From Marinobacterium sp. LSUCC0821 (GTDB lineage: Bacteria > Pseudomonadota > Gammaproteobacteria > Pseudomonadales > Balneatricaceae), in NCBI RefSeq assembly GCF_012848475.1, contig NZ_CP051666.1, positions 2,011,501 through 2,075,500 of the forward strand: DNA of 64,000 nucleotides, written 5' to 3'. The notes under the pieces were generated by a model that saw nothing but the letters and a program-made list of their open reading frames with translations, had not been told where the DNA came from and searched no databases. Shown here in pieces: positions 38,069 to 45,506 of the stretch (position 1 is the first letter of the stretch; the number at the start of each line of letters is the position of its first letter). A program made the position numbers and the translations under genes.

Positions 38069-38656
38069 ATGAAAAATTTGATATCGCTGGCCATAGTGGT
38101 CATCACGGCTGCAGTTGCTCAGTCTGTTTCTGCGCACACGGGCGAAGGTATAAACACCGGTTTTGCATCAGGGTTTTGGCATCCGATCCTCGGCTGGGAT
38201 CATGTCGCGGCGATGGTTGCTGTCGGTATGTGGGGGGCTTTTTTGAGGGCGCCTGCAATCTGGCTTTTACCCGTTGTCTTTCCAATCGTTATGGCTTTTG
38301 GAGCGGCTGCTGGCATGGCAGGTTTACCCTTACCGGCTGTAGAGACAGGGATCGCACTCTCAGGTGTTGTGCTGGGTCTGATGGTACTTTTTGCTGTTCG
38401 CCCGCCTCTCCCCGTCGCTGCAATCATTGTTGGCCTGTTTGCTATCTTTCATGGTCATGCTCATGGCACGGAGTTTCCTCCCGAGTTCAGTGCGTTGGGC
38501 TATGCAGTCGGATTTGTTCTTGCAACAGGGCTTATGCACCTTGCAGGGATAGCTATTGGCTGGCTTACTAAGTTTGAAGTTGGTACATGGATAGTTCGTG
38601 CGGGCGGCGCGGTGGTTACACTAGCGGGATCCGCGTTTCTTTTTGGATTTGCATGA
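38069..38656 (+). CDS. HupE/UreJ-family metal transporter
   Basis: A 195-residue inner-membrane protein of the HupE/UreJ family, thought to take up nickel or cobalt. The signal peptide ends at SVSA, so the mature chain would begin with His (HTGEGINTGF). The family signature HPILGWDHVAAMVAVG follows, with His and Asp-His for metal. HGHAHGTE lies in a later helix. About six transmembrane helices are visible. The start is taken as the ATG at 38069; an in-frame TTG at 38012 would add an unlikely leader. The stop overlaps the next gene by 4 bp. No hydrogenase or urease gene is in the window. Confidence 0.85.
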   Translation: MKNLISLAIVVITAAVAQSVSAHTGEGINTGFASGFWHPILGWDHVAAMVAVGMWGAFLRAPAIWLLPVVFPIVMAFGAAAGMAGLPLPAVETGIALSGVVLGLMVLFAVRPPLPVAAIIVGLFAIFHGHAHGTEFPPEFSALGYAVGFVLATGLMHLAGIAIGWLTKFEVGTWIVRAGGAVVTLAGSAFLFGFA

Positions 38657-39261
38657 ATCTATTAAGATTTCGCTCTTTATTAATGCTGCTTGTGTTGCTC
38701 TGGCAACCGGCGGCATTGGCTCACAGCTTCGGAGCCGGCACTGACGCGTTCGTTAGTTTTCTCAATGCAGTCTCCATCTTTGTCAGCGATCCGATTCTTC
38801 TATTACCCAGTATCTCCTTGGGGATACTTGCTGCGGCCTATAAGACACGCGGCCTAGTCGATATTTGGCCTTGGTTATTCGGTAGCCACCTAGTCGGGTT
38901 TTTAACAGCGAGTCTGGTCGGTGATTGGGTTAATTCGATTTTGCTAGTAGTGGGTTTAGCGGTAGCAACGATTGCAGCCCTAGTATCCAAACCCGCCAAG
39001 ATCCTTGTCATTTCTTCAGGAGTGATTACCGGCGTGCTCACAATGCTGGTCAGTCTGCAGGGACACGCATGGCACGAGTTGAGCATGTCTGTCTATGTAG
39101 GCCTGTTCGCTGGAGCTAGCATGGGGGTTGTTATCAGCTCTGGCATAGCAGAAGTCGCTTTAGAAAAACTGCCAGAAAAGGTTAGCAAAATCGCTCTGCG
39201 AGTTGCAGCATCATGGCTTGCAGCTATTCAGTTGCTCGCAGTAATGTTGCTGATCGCTTGA
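38653..39261 (+). CDS. Membrane protein paired with HupE, possibly divergent HupE-like
   Basis: A 202-residue membrane protein with a signal peptide (cleavage near AALA) and about six hydrophobic segments. The mature form would also begin with His (HSFGAGTDAF), like the upstream HupE. It lacks the HPxxGxDH signature but has a GHAWHELSMSVYVG segment where HupE has its second His cluster. The start ATG overlaps the upstream stop (ATGA), so the two are translationally coupled. I do not recognise it as a named family. It is probably a partner or diverged paralog of the transporter. Confidence 0.7.
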   Translation: MNLLRFRSLLMLLVLLWQPAALAHSFGAGTDAFVSFLNAVSIFVSDPILLLPSISLGILAAAYKTRGLVDIWPWLFGSHLVGFLTASLVGDWVNSILLVVGLAVATIAALVSKPAKILVISSGVITGVLTMLVSLQGHAWHELSMSVYVGLFAGASMGVVISSGIAEVALEKLPEKVSKIALRVAASWLAAIQLLAVMLLIA

Positions 39262-39274
39262 TTTTGACTTCAGC

Positions 39275-39289
39275 GGGCAATCTGCTGAC
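39275..39289 (+). repeat. 15-bp direct repeat, left flank of catabolic block
   Basis: GGGCAATCTGCTGAC is identical to 43135-43149. Here it also contains half of a TGCTGA-N4-TCAGCA hairpin (39283-39298). The two copies bracket the GC-richer gene block. Confidence 0.6.
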
Positions 39290-39391
39290 GGCTCAGCAAA
39301 GGGCAAGGAACCCGCAACTGCGGTCATTCGGTACCTCGCTGGTATAGACTCGTGCAATGCCCCGCAGCTTGCTGTACCTCACATCATTGTC

Positions 39392-40183
39392 TTAGTCAGC
39401 AGCGAAGTGACAGCCGACTTGGCCCAGCATGCCAAAATCGACCGACACGGAGTCGCCGGGCCTTACTTCTAGGGGAACCAAGCATGTGCCGGTGGTGACG
39501 GTCTGCTGAGCTGCCAGTGTGATCCCAAGGGTCGATAATTCGTTGGCGCACCAGGTAAGCGCCTGTCGAGGGTCTCCCAGTACATTCGCCCCCAGCCCCT
39601 CGCGCTCCATGCGGTTACCGACCCGTCCAACCACCCGATGGGTCGACAGATCTAGGCTTCGCCAACTTACCGGTGCCTGGGGTCCGAGGACGAAGCGATG
39701 AGCGCATGCGTTATCAGCGATGAGCTGGGGACCACCGACGCCGGCATAATTGGCGAAACGTGAGTCCGGTATCTCGATGGCCAGATACAGCGCGGCGACG
39801 GCCTCAAACACTTCGCTCTGATCATAGGGTCTGTCACGAGGCGGCAGGTCGCGCCCCATTCGGAAGGCGAACTCCGCTTCTGCGACGCGCATGCGATTGG
39901 CCCCCAAATGAAGGGTGGCGTCACCTGTGTGCACCATCTCCGTCAACAGCCTTCCAACAATAGGGCCTTCAACGCCGATATGTTGTTGCCCGGCGCTGCT
40001 GGTGGCGGCGATCTTCCAGCCAAATAGCGGTGAGGTACTGATCGTCTCAATCTGACTCTGTATCAGATAACCCTCTGCTCGGGTAGCAGGGCGCAACGCG
40101 GGCGGCAGCGCGTCCAATACCAGACCCTCTTTCCAGTGACGCACTAGCAATTGCGATGCTGCCTTGGCAGATTCTATTTGCAT
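39392..40183 (-). CDS. 2-keto-4-pentenoate hydratase-like protein (FAH superfamily)
   Basis: A 263-residue member of the fumarylacetoacetate hydrolase superfamily, closest in look to 2-oxopent-4-enoate hydratases and 4-oxalocrotonate decarboxylases of meta-cleavage pathways. LFGWKIAATSSAGQ corresponds to the GWKIG-ATS signature. AEAEFAFRMGRDLP carries the metal-binding Glu pair, and AIEIPDSRF supplies the third acid. It would hydrate a 2-oxo-alkenoate to a hydroxy-keto acid. It is the last gene of a minus-strand block with clearly higher GC than the flanks. The exact substrate is uncertain. Confidence 0.82.
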   Translation of the reverse strand: MQIESAKAASQLLVRHWKEGLVLDALPPALRPATRAEGYLIQSQIETISTSPLFGWKIAATSSAGQQHIGVEGPIVGRLLTEMVHTGDATLHLGANRMRVAEAEFAFRMGRDLPPRDRPYDQSEVFEAVAALYLAIEIPDSRFANYAGVGGPQLIADNACAHRFVLGPQAPVSWRSLDLSTHRVVGRVGNRMEREGLGANVLGDPRQALTWCANELSTLGITLAAQQTVTTGTCLVPLEVRPGDSVSVDFGMLGQVGCHFAAD

Positions 40184-40195
40184 TTGGGTGCTCCC

Positions 40196-41215
40196 TTAGA
40201 ACCCGGTTAAGGTGATTTTGCCAATCACGTGGCCACCCTCTAGCGCGGCATGGGCGCGTCTCAAGTTCGCGGCATTGATGCAACCGAAGTTGTTAGCGGC
40301 GGTTGCCCGAAGCTTGCCAGCATCAATAAGGGAGGCCACAGCGTTGAGAATCTCATGCTGACGTTGCATGTCCGGTGTCGCGAACATCGGCCGGGTGAAC
40401 ATTGCCTCCCAATGAATCGAAACGCTCTTGAATTTTAGCAGGCGCAGGTCAAGGGGCTCAGGATCGTCGATCAAGCCAATGCGGCCTTGCGGAGCGATGA
40501 TCTTCGCCATCTCGGCCCAGCTAGCACTATTGGTGTGCGTCGAGAAGATGCGACCAACCGGCGCTAGGCCTTGGATGGCGGCAATCTGCTCGGCAAGTGG
40601 CCGCGAGTGATCGACCACCTGATGCGCACCTAGGGATCGAACCCACGCATCGCTCTCAGGACGTGACGCGGTCGCAATCACCGTCACCTGACTAAGCTGA
40701 CGGGCCAGTTGCAGCGCGATCGAAGGTACACCTCCGGCGCCGCCGATCACCAGCAACGCCTCTCCCGCTGCTCGCTCGGGCGGCAACTGTAGCCGATCGA
40801 ACAGCATCTCCCAAGCGGTCAGACTGGACAGCGGGAGTGAAGCGGCGGCGGCGTGATCTAGGGTAGTGGGTTTGCGGCCTACGATCCGCTCATCCACCAG
40901 TTGCAACTCGGCGTTAGCCCCCTGACGATCAAGAACGCCTGCATAGTAGACCGCGTCACCTGGCTGAAACAGCTCGACTTGGTCGCCAACCGCTTCGACT
41001 ATACCCGACGCGTCGTAGCCGAGCACCACAGGCAGCCCGTCCGACGGCGCGATGCTGAGGCGGCTCTTGATATCGCGTGGGTTAACAGCGACCGCATGGA
41101 TGCGCACCAGTAGATCGCGGCCGCGCGGCTGGGGCGGTTCCGCTATTTCGAGGTCTAGCAGGGCCTGCGGATCGTCAATGCGCAAACCGGGTTGCCAATA
41201 ACCAACTGCCTTCAT
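40196..41215 (-). CDS. Zinc-type alcohol dehydrogenase-like / quinone oxidoreductase (MDR family)
   Basis: A 339-residue medium-chain dehydrogenase/reductase. The N terminus MKAVGYWQPG, DLLVRIHAVAVNPRDIKSR and GYDASGIVEAVGDQVELF are typical of the 'zinc-binding alcohol dehydrogenase family' group (TIGR02817-like). The NADPH loop is LVIGGAGGVPSIALQLA (about 152). The structural zinc cysteines of true alcohol dehydrogenases are absent, so it is probably a zinc-independent NADPH reductase. It begins 3 bp after the small gene at 41218-41400, with an AGGAG site overlapping that gene's stop. Confidence 0.88.
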   Translation of the reverse strand: MKAVGYWQPGLRIDDPQALLDLEIAEPPQPRGRDLLVRIHAVAVNPRDIKSRLSIAPSDGLPVVLGYDASGIVEAVGDQVELFQPGDAVYYAGVLDRQGANAELQLVDERIVGRKPTTLDHAAAASLPLSSLTAWEMLFDRLQLPPERAAGEALLVIGGAGGVPSIALQLARQLSQVTVIATASRPESDAWVRSLGAHQVVDHSRPLAEQIAAIQGLAPVGRIFSTHTNSASWAEMAKIIAPQGRIGLIDDPEPLDLRLLKFKSVSIHWEAMFTRPMFATPDMQRQHEILNAVASLIDAGKLRATAANNFGCINAANLRRAHAALEGGHVIGKITLTGF

Positions 41216-41217
41216 GT

Positions 41218-41400
41218 TTATCTCCTGGTGATTGGGTTACAGAGTATGGCGACTTGATTTAGCAAATCGCCTTGATCTGGATGATCATACAAAACGGCAG
41301 AATCCACTCCGGCGACCGATCGGGCCGAAAGATACTGCCAGCCAGGGTTGGTTACGGATGGCTGCTCAATAAGCAACAATGCGAGTGTTCGCGAGGGCAT
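41218..41400 (-). CDS. Small 60-residue protein, unknown
   Basis: A short frame between phzF-like and MDR genes. An AAGGAG site lies 7 bp before its ATG, and its stop overlaps the ribosome site of the next gene, so it looks translated as part of the operon. The sequence begins MPSRTLALLLIEQP and contains WQYLSARSVAGVDSAVLYDHPDQGD, given here in parts: WQYLSARSVAG and DSAVLYDHPDQGD. I recognise no family. It may be a small domain or the remnant of a larger gene. Confidence 0.55.
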   Translation of the reverse strand: MPSRTLALLLIEQPSVTNPGWQYLSARSVAGVDSAVLYDHPDQGDLLNQVAILCNPITRR

Positions 41401-41409
41401 CGAGACTCC

Positions 41410-42246
41410 TTAGGTCTTTGAGATCAGGCGGACGCTACCAGATACACGTATGCTGGCTCCAGGTTGTGGGGTGATTGCCGCGCGCAAACGCGAAGGGACG
41501 CCCATATCATCGCCCTGACAGATAAGAATCGAACCCTGATGAGGCCAGCCAAGATCGCGCAGATAGCCGGCCAACGCCGCTGCTGCTGCGCCGGTCGCGG
41601 GGTCCTCATAGACCCCGCCAGTGGGGAACGGGTTGCGCGCATGGAATAATTGCGGTTGTTCCGCAACCACCAAACTGAAGGTTAACAACCCCGCACGCAG
41701 GGCCAACACCCGGCCCTGCTCTTGGTCATACTGCATCGCCGAGAGCCGCTCGCGGCTTTTGAGTGCCAGCACCAAGTGATCGCCGCCACCGTGTGCAATC
41801 GCAGGGGGAATCCGCGGGTCAAGTTGGTCGCGCTCTAGGCCGAACAGGGTCAAGACGTCTTGCAACAGTGCGGGCTCTAACCCATCACTGCGTGTCGGCG
41901 GCGATTGAAATGACGCTCTCCATTCGCTCGCGGACCAACGCGTATCTACGCTGATGTTGGCACGGTTAAGCATCAACGCGAAGGTGCCGGATCCGAATTG
42001 ACGCGCTAACTCTGCACCGAGCGCGATCGTGGCGTGACCGCAGAAATCAACCTCAACCTCGGGGGAAAAGAAGCGCACCCGCCATCCCCCCTCTACCGGA
42101 GCAGCAAAAACGGATTCGGAATAACCGATCTCAGCTGCCAGTTCCTGCATTTTGGAAGCATTGGGCAGAGCATCACACAGCACCACACCGGCGGGGTTCC
42201 CCCCTTGGGGGCCATCCGAAAATGCAGCAATGTGTTGGATAATCAT
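41410..42246 (-). CDS. PhzF-family isomerase/epimerase
   Basis: A 278-residue protein with the diaminopimelate-epimerase-like PhzF fold. GGNPAGVVLCDAL (about 15-27), IGYSESVFAAP with the catalytic Glu (about 45), VDFCGHATIALGAEL, and the C-terminal EDPATGAAAAALAGYL loop are diagnostic. PhzF proteins isomerise small acids or are of unknown substrate. Phenazine genes are not present, so phenazine synthesis should not be inferred. The gene lies in the GC-richer block between RidA and the small protein gene. Confidence 0.9.
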   Translation of the reverse strand: MIIQHIAAFSDGPQGGNPAGVVLCDALPNASKMQELAAEIGYSESVFAAPVEGGWRVRFFSPEVEVDFCGHATIALGAELARQFGSGTFALMLNRANISVDTRWSASEWRASFQSPPTRSDGLEPALLQDVLTLFGLERDQLDPRIPPAIAHGGGDHLVLALKSRERLSAMQYDQEQGRVLALRAGLLTFSLVVAEQPQLFHARNPFPTGGVYEDPATGAAAAALAGYLRDLGWPHQGSILICQGDDMGVPSRLRAAITPQPGASIRVSGSVRLISKT

Positions 42247-42299
42247 GATGGTAGCTCCGAATTGATGGTTGTTGGTTGCGAGAGACTCCAGCTCAGATA

Positions 42300-42719
42300 T
42301 TAAAGGGGCGTCAGGGAAGCGATTAGGTCGATCTCGACTAATGCTCCTTCGATCGCGAGCTCTGAAATTACGGTGGACCGTGTAGGACGATGGTCGCCAA
42401 ACGCCTGTGCAAATGCCGTATCAAATGCCTGAAAGTTTTCTCTCTCAGTTAGCCAGACCCCCGCCTTTACCACATTTTCCGGGCGTAAATCGTACTCAGC
42501 TAAAACCTTGAATTGCTGAGCAAGAATTAAGCGGGTTTGCTGTTCAATATCGCCATCGATCTGCCCGTTGGCGTTAAATGCAAGTTGGCCCGATAAAAAG
42601 ACTAGAGATCCTGTTTTTATTGCAGGAGAGAGATGTGGCATGCGGGGTGCTCCGATTTGGTTATTCGCAACGATGGGGCTGATGTGATGGGTCGCTACAG
42701 TGTATTCATTTATGAGCAT
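42300..42719 (-). CDS. RidA-family enamine/imine deaminase
   Basis: A 139-residue RidA (YjgF/YER057c/UK114) protein. SPAIKTGSLVFLSGQLAFN (about 32-50) is the family motif, and the C-terminal part has THR-type segment DHRPTRSTVI with the Arg that binds the substrate carboxylate, followed by LVEIDLIASL. Members hydrolyse reactive enamines, and some are aminomuconate deaminases, which would fit the neighbouring hydratase. The first ATG (42719) lacks a clear ribosome site. ATG at 42641 has GGAG 8 bp upstream and would give 113 residues, but the longer start keeps the usual first strand. Confidence 0.82.
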   Translation of the reverse strand: MLINEYTVATHHISPIVANNQIGAPRMPHLSPAIKTGSLVFLSGQLAFNANGQIDGDIEQQTRLILAQQFKVLAEYDLRPENVVKAGVWLTERENFQAFDTAFAQAFGDHRPTRSTVISELAIEGALVEIDLIASLTPL

Positions 42720-42772
42720 CGCGACATTTCAACAGCTGAGACACTTTTCAACTCGAGTAACATTCTGCCTGC

Positions 42773-42828
42773 ATGCATAAAACGAGGCAATACCTTCAAG
42801 ATAAACAACAAACATGCATTTTATGCAT
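42773..42828 (-). promoter_or_regulatory. ATGCATAAAA inverted repeats upstream of the RidA block
   Basis: ATGCATAAAA (42773-42782) and TTTTATGCAT (42819-42828) form a perfect 10-bp inverted repeat 36 bp apart, with a third ATGCAT at 42814-42819. They lie 54-109 bp before the first RidA ATG, a natural position for operators of the catabolic block. Confidence 0.45.
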
Positions 42829-43134
42829 CAATATTTAGTCGTGGTCGATTCTGTGTCGCTACCGAATCAATTCCAGTAGCTTCTGGAGGCCTCTTAGGCA
42901 CCAAATTAGATAATGGGATGTAGATACGCTCAAAGTTTTATCACCCGAAAATACACTTGAAAGGTTTGGAAACTAAATGTTGACTGCACTGAGGGGCTCC
43001 CAGTTTTAGTACCATACCCTACGAGACTGGGCTGGTTTTCTATGGCTGGTTTTAAGTGCTAAGTTAACGACCGCTTTTGTGAGTAGAGCGGTGGTGGGAC
43101 CGTCATAAAATGACTTGGTCTGAATGTCCGAAAA

Positions 43135-43149
43135 GGGCAATCTGCTGAC
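43135..43149 (+). repeat. 15-bp direct repeat, right flank of catabolic block
   Basis: Identical to 39275-39289 (GGGCAATCTGCTGAC). Both copies have GACTT a short distance upstream. Confidence 0.6.
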
Positions 43150-43241
43150 TGTACGATTGGGTCGCAACCAATTTCCTAACCTGTCAGTTTGAGTATGAGC
43201 CAATACACATTAAAGGCTAATTAATTCGATTCTGCTCCCAC

Positions 43242-43276
43242 AAAACGCTATACGCCCCCACGTTTAGCGTTTTTTT
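43242..43276 (+). terminator. Terminator beyond the sensor kinase gene, plus-oriented
   Basis: AAAACGCTA (43242-43250) pairs with TAGCGTTTT (43265-43273), with an inner ACG/CGT pairing and loop CCCCCA, then T residues to 43276. The long T tract is on the plus strand. On the minus strand it could end the kinase transcript with a weaker T tract. Confidence 0.7.
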
Positions 43277-43283
43277 ATATCTG

Positions 43284-44672
43284 TTATTTAAAGATTAATG
43301 TGACTTGAAGTCCTGGTTTATTATCAGCTAGTTTCAACTCTGCATTATGTCTTGCTGCTATCGCTTTAATTAAACTCAATCCAAGTCCAGTACCTTCTAT
43401 GTTGCGACTTTTATCTGCTCGATAGAAGCGACGTACAACCAATTCAAGCTCGTTAGCATCAATGCCGGGGCCGTTATCACTCACTTGTAGATAGGGTTGA
43501 GATTTTAGAAACCCATATGAAATTCTGATTTCTGAGCCCGCTGGAGTGTAGCGCATTGCGTTATCAACCAGGTTGATAATAGCCTGACGCAAAAGATTAC
43601 TATCGCCGGCAACAGTCACAAAATTCTGAGATGTAATCGGGGGTAAATAGTGTCCGCTCTCTTCAGCAATTGGTTCGAAAAGCTCGAGGGTTTCACGACA
43701 CAACTCTCCCAACTCAACAGGTTTAGATTCTATTTCCTCGATACCACTTTCAATTTGGGCTAGCTCTAAAACAGAATCAAAGGTTGCGGAGAGACGGTCA
43801 ACATCTTCAATTGCTGAATCTAAATTTTTGAGTTTTGTGTCATGCTCGTGCGATAGGCCCTCTAGTTTCAATCGAAGGCGAGTTAAGGGTCTTCTTAAGT
43901 CATGAGCAATATCACTAGATACTTGCTGCAAGCTTTGAATTGAGGTTTCAAGCTGTTCCAAAGTTTGGTTAATGCCTCTTGAAACTGTGGCAAGTTCATC
44001 ACGTTCGTGAGGTGATATCTCACAGCGAACGTTAAGTTGGCCATTAGCTGCCTTATTTAAAACGGTATTGATGGAGTGAACTCTCAATTGGCTCAATTTA
44101 GCAATGCTGAAAGCCACAATCGTGACGATAGTCATCGCTATGCCTAACCCCCATAAAATGGATTCAGTTAAGAGCTCCTGGCTATCTGAAACCCAGCGAC
44201 TATCTTTCGCGACAAGAATCCAACCATCATCGACTTTAATCCCAAAGCCGTAATATCGACCGTCACTTTCATCACCGACATCGGTTACAGAGCTAATCTC
44301 CTTTCCCCCCGATAGTGAGCTACGACCGTCAAATGGTGCGTGAACTAGAAGTGTTCCTGTTGCAGTTTTAGTCTTGCTGAACCAAAAGCTTGCAAGCGTT
44401 GTGTTGTCATTTGCAAATTGCGCTTGGCGCTTAATTTCACTAATTACAGCCTCTGGACCGGCCAGTTTATAAATTCCCAAATATGAATCTGCTGTCGATT
44501 TTGTATCTAGATAGAGACGGTCAGATATTTCAGTGCTGTGGACCTGAACTGCGACAAGTGCCGCAATAGAGGTGCTCAGTGCGAAAACAGTGGTGATGAT
44601 GATAGTAAATAGAATAGGGGATGAAACTCTATTTAGATAGAGCCTAGTTAGTTCACGAATAGAATTGCTCAT
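43284..44672 (-). CDS. Two-component sensor histidine kinase
   Basis: A 462-residue inner-membrane kinase. TM1 is about 21-43 and TM2 about 172-192. The periplasmic sensor of about 125 residues contains an acidic stretch DVGDESDGRYYGFGIKVDDG. HAMP is about 190-245. The H box SSDIAHDLRRPLTRLR has the phosphorylated His257, and the ATPase domain has NLVDNAMRY, SDNGPGID and GTGLGLSL. It autophosphorylates and passes phosphate to the adjacent regulator, whose gene overlaps it by 4 bp. The signal is unknown. The acidic sensor patch and neighbours suggest cations or envelope stress, as an inference. Confidence 0.92.
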   Translation of the reverse strand: MSNSIRELTRLYLNRVSSPILFTIIITTVFALSTSIAALVAVQVHSTEISDRLYLDTKSTADSYLGIYKLAGPEAVISEIKRQAQFANDNTTLASFWFSKTKTATGTLLVHAPFDGRSSLSGGKEISSVTDVGDESDGRYYGFGIKVDDGWILVAKDSRWVSDSQELLTESILWGLGIAMTIVTIVAFSIAKLSQLRVHSINTVLNKAANGQLNVRCEISPHERDELATVSRGINQTLEQLETSIQSLQQVSSDIAHDLRRPLTRLRLKLEGLSHEHDTKLKNLDSAIEDVDRLSATFDSVLELAQIESGIEEIESKPVELGELCRETLELFEPIAEESGHYLPPITSQNFVTVAGDSNLLRQAIINLVDNAMRYTPAGSEIRISYGFLKSQPYLQVSDNGPGIDANELELVVRRFYRADKSRNIEGTGLGLSLIKAIAARHNAELKLADNKPGLQVTLIFK

Positions 44673-45355
44673 GGTTTAAAAAGATATCCTGAGCCATGAA
44701 CAGTTTGGATGTTGTTAGTGCCAAAAGGTTTGTCTAATTTTGCTCTTAGTCGACTGATATGTGTCTCGACGACTGAGGTTTTAGGGTCGAAGTTGATGTT
44801 CCAAACTGCTTCCAAAATCATCGTTTTAGTCTGCACACGCTCTGCACGCTCCATTAAAAAGCGTAAAAGGGCGTATTCACGAGGCTGAAGGTCAATTTTT
44901 TCGCCGCTACGGAAAACTTCGTGGCTTAGTAGCTTTACTTGTAAACCACCAAGCATCAGCTCTGTTTGTTCAACTTGCATGGCTGGTCTGCGAGTAATGA
45001 CCTCTATGCGTGCAATTAACTCTGCCATAGAAAAGGGTTTTACTAGATAGTCATCAGCCCCAGATTTTAATCCACCTACACGATCATCTACGCTTCCCAT
45101 TCCGGTCAAGAAGATCGCTGGTGTTAAGTCCTTAGCTGCGCGAAGCGACTTGACTACAGATAGACCATCTAAACTAGGCATCATTCTATCGAAGATGTAG
45201 AGATCATAATCTTGCATGGTTGCCTGTCCCAGTGCGTGCTTGCCGTCGTGCACGACATCGACTGAGTAACCCTGTTGTGCGAGGCCTGCACGAACGTATT
45301 CAGCTGTCTCTAGATCGTCTTCTGCGTACAAAATTTTCATGTTGCTAGTCTTCAA
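44669..45355 (-). CDS. OmpR-family response regulator
   Basis: A 228-residue regulator with a receiver domain (1-120; acidic pocket EDD at 12-14, phosphoacceptor Asp56 in FDRMMPSLDG, Lys in LVKPF) and a winged-helix DNA-binding domain (about 130-226, VVETHISRLRAKL recognition helix, GSGYLF end). It is the cognate partner of the downstream kinase (ATGA overlap). The 151-bp gap to the divergent ABC operon contains a near-perfect 20-bp palindrome that is its most likely binding site, implying control of itself and the ABC operon. Confidence 0.94.
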   Translation of the reverse strand: MKTSNMKILYAEDDLETAEYVRAGLAQQGYSVDVVHDGKHALGQATMQDYDLYIFDRMMPSLDGLSVVKSLRAAKDLTPAIFLTGMGSVDDRVGGLKSGADDYLVKPFSMAELIARIEVITRRPAMQVEQTELMLGGLQVKLLSHEVFRSGEKIDLQPREYALLRFLMERAERVQTKTMILEAVWNINFDPKTSVVETHISRLRAKLDKPFGTNNIQTVHGSGYLFKP

Positions 45356-45418
45356 TGTCTCTTTTCAGTAGACACAAGATTACAGGGTTTAAAGCGATTA
45401 TCCCAATGCCCGGCGGGG

Positions 45419-45438
45419 TTCTTACAAAATTGTAAGAA
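45419..45438. promoter_or_regulatory. Putative response-regulator operator, copy 2
   Basis: TTCTTACAA-N2-TTGTAAGAA is a near-perfect 20-bp palindrome placed between the divergent regulator gene (start 45355) and ABC gene (start 45507). A related copy lies upstream of the acidic protein gene at 37391-37410. Confidence 0.65.
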
Positions 45439-45506
45439 ATTGCACAGATCAGTCTCAAATCTCCTCTTTAAAGTGGCTCCCATAGATATTAAGACGGAGC
45501 AGATCA

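Larger units (their letters stand above)
42720..43283. other. 564-bp intergenic region with repeats, no clear gene
   Basis: No frame here has convincing coding features. It contains the ATGCAT inverted repeats at 42773-42828, AT-rich sequence likely to hold the promoter of the RidA block, a sequence around 43081-43149 that includes the right copy of the 15-bp flanking repeat, and a strong plus-oriented terminator at 43242-43276. Confidence 0.6.

Noticed and set aside
41410-42246. Phenazine biosynthesis gene cluster
   Set aside because: Only a PhzF-family protein is present; no other phz gene occurs, and most PhzF proteins are unrelated to phenazine.
42633-42923. Plus-strand 96-residue frame opposite the RidA start
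   Set aside because: It overlaps the RidA coding region antisense, has no ribosome site and a composition like non-coding sequence.
43006-43203. Minus-strand 65-residue frame in the intergenic repeat region
   Set aside because: It lies in repeat-like sequence shared in part with 39275-39289, with no ribosome site and no recognisable protein pattern.
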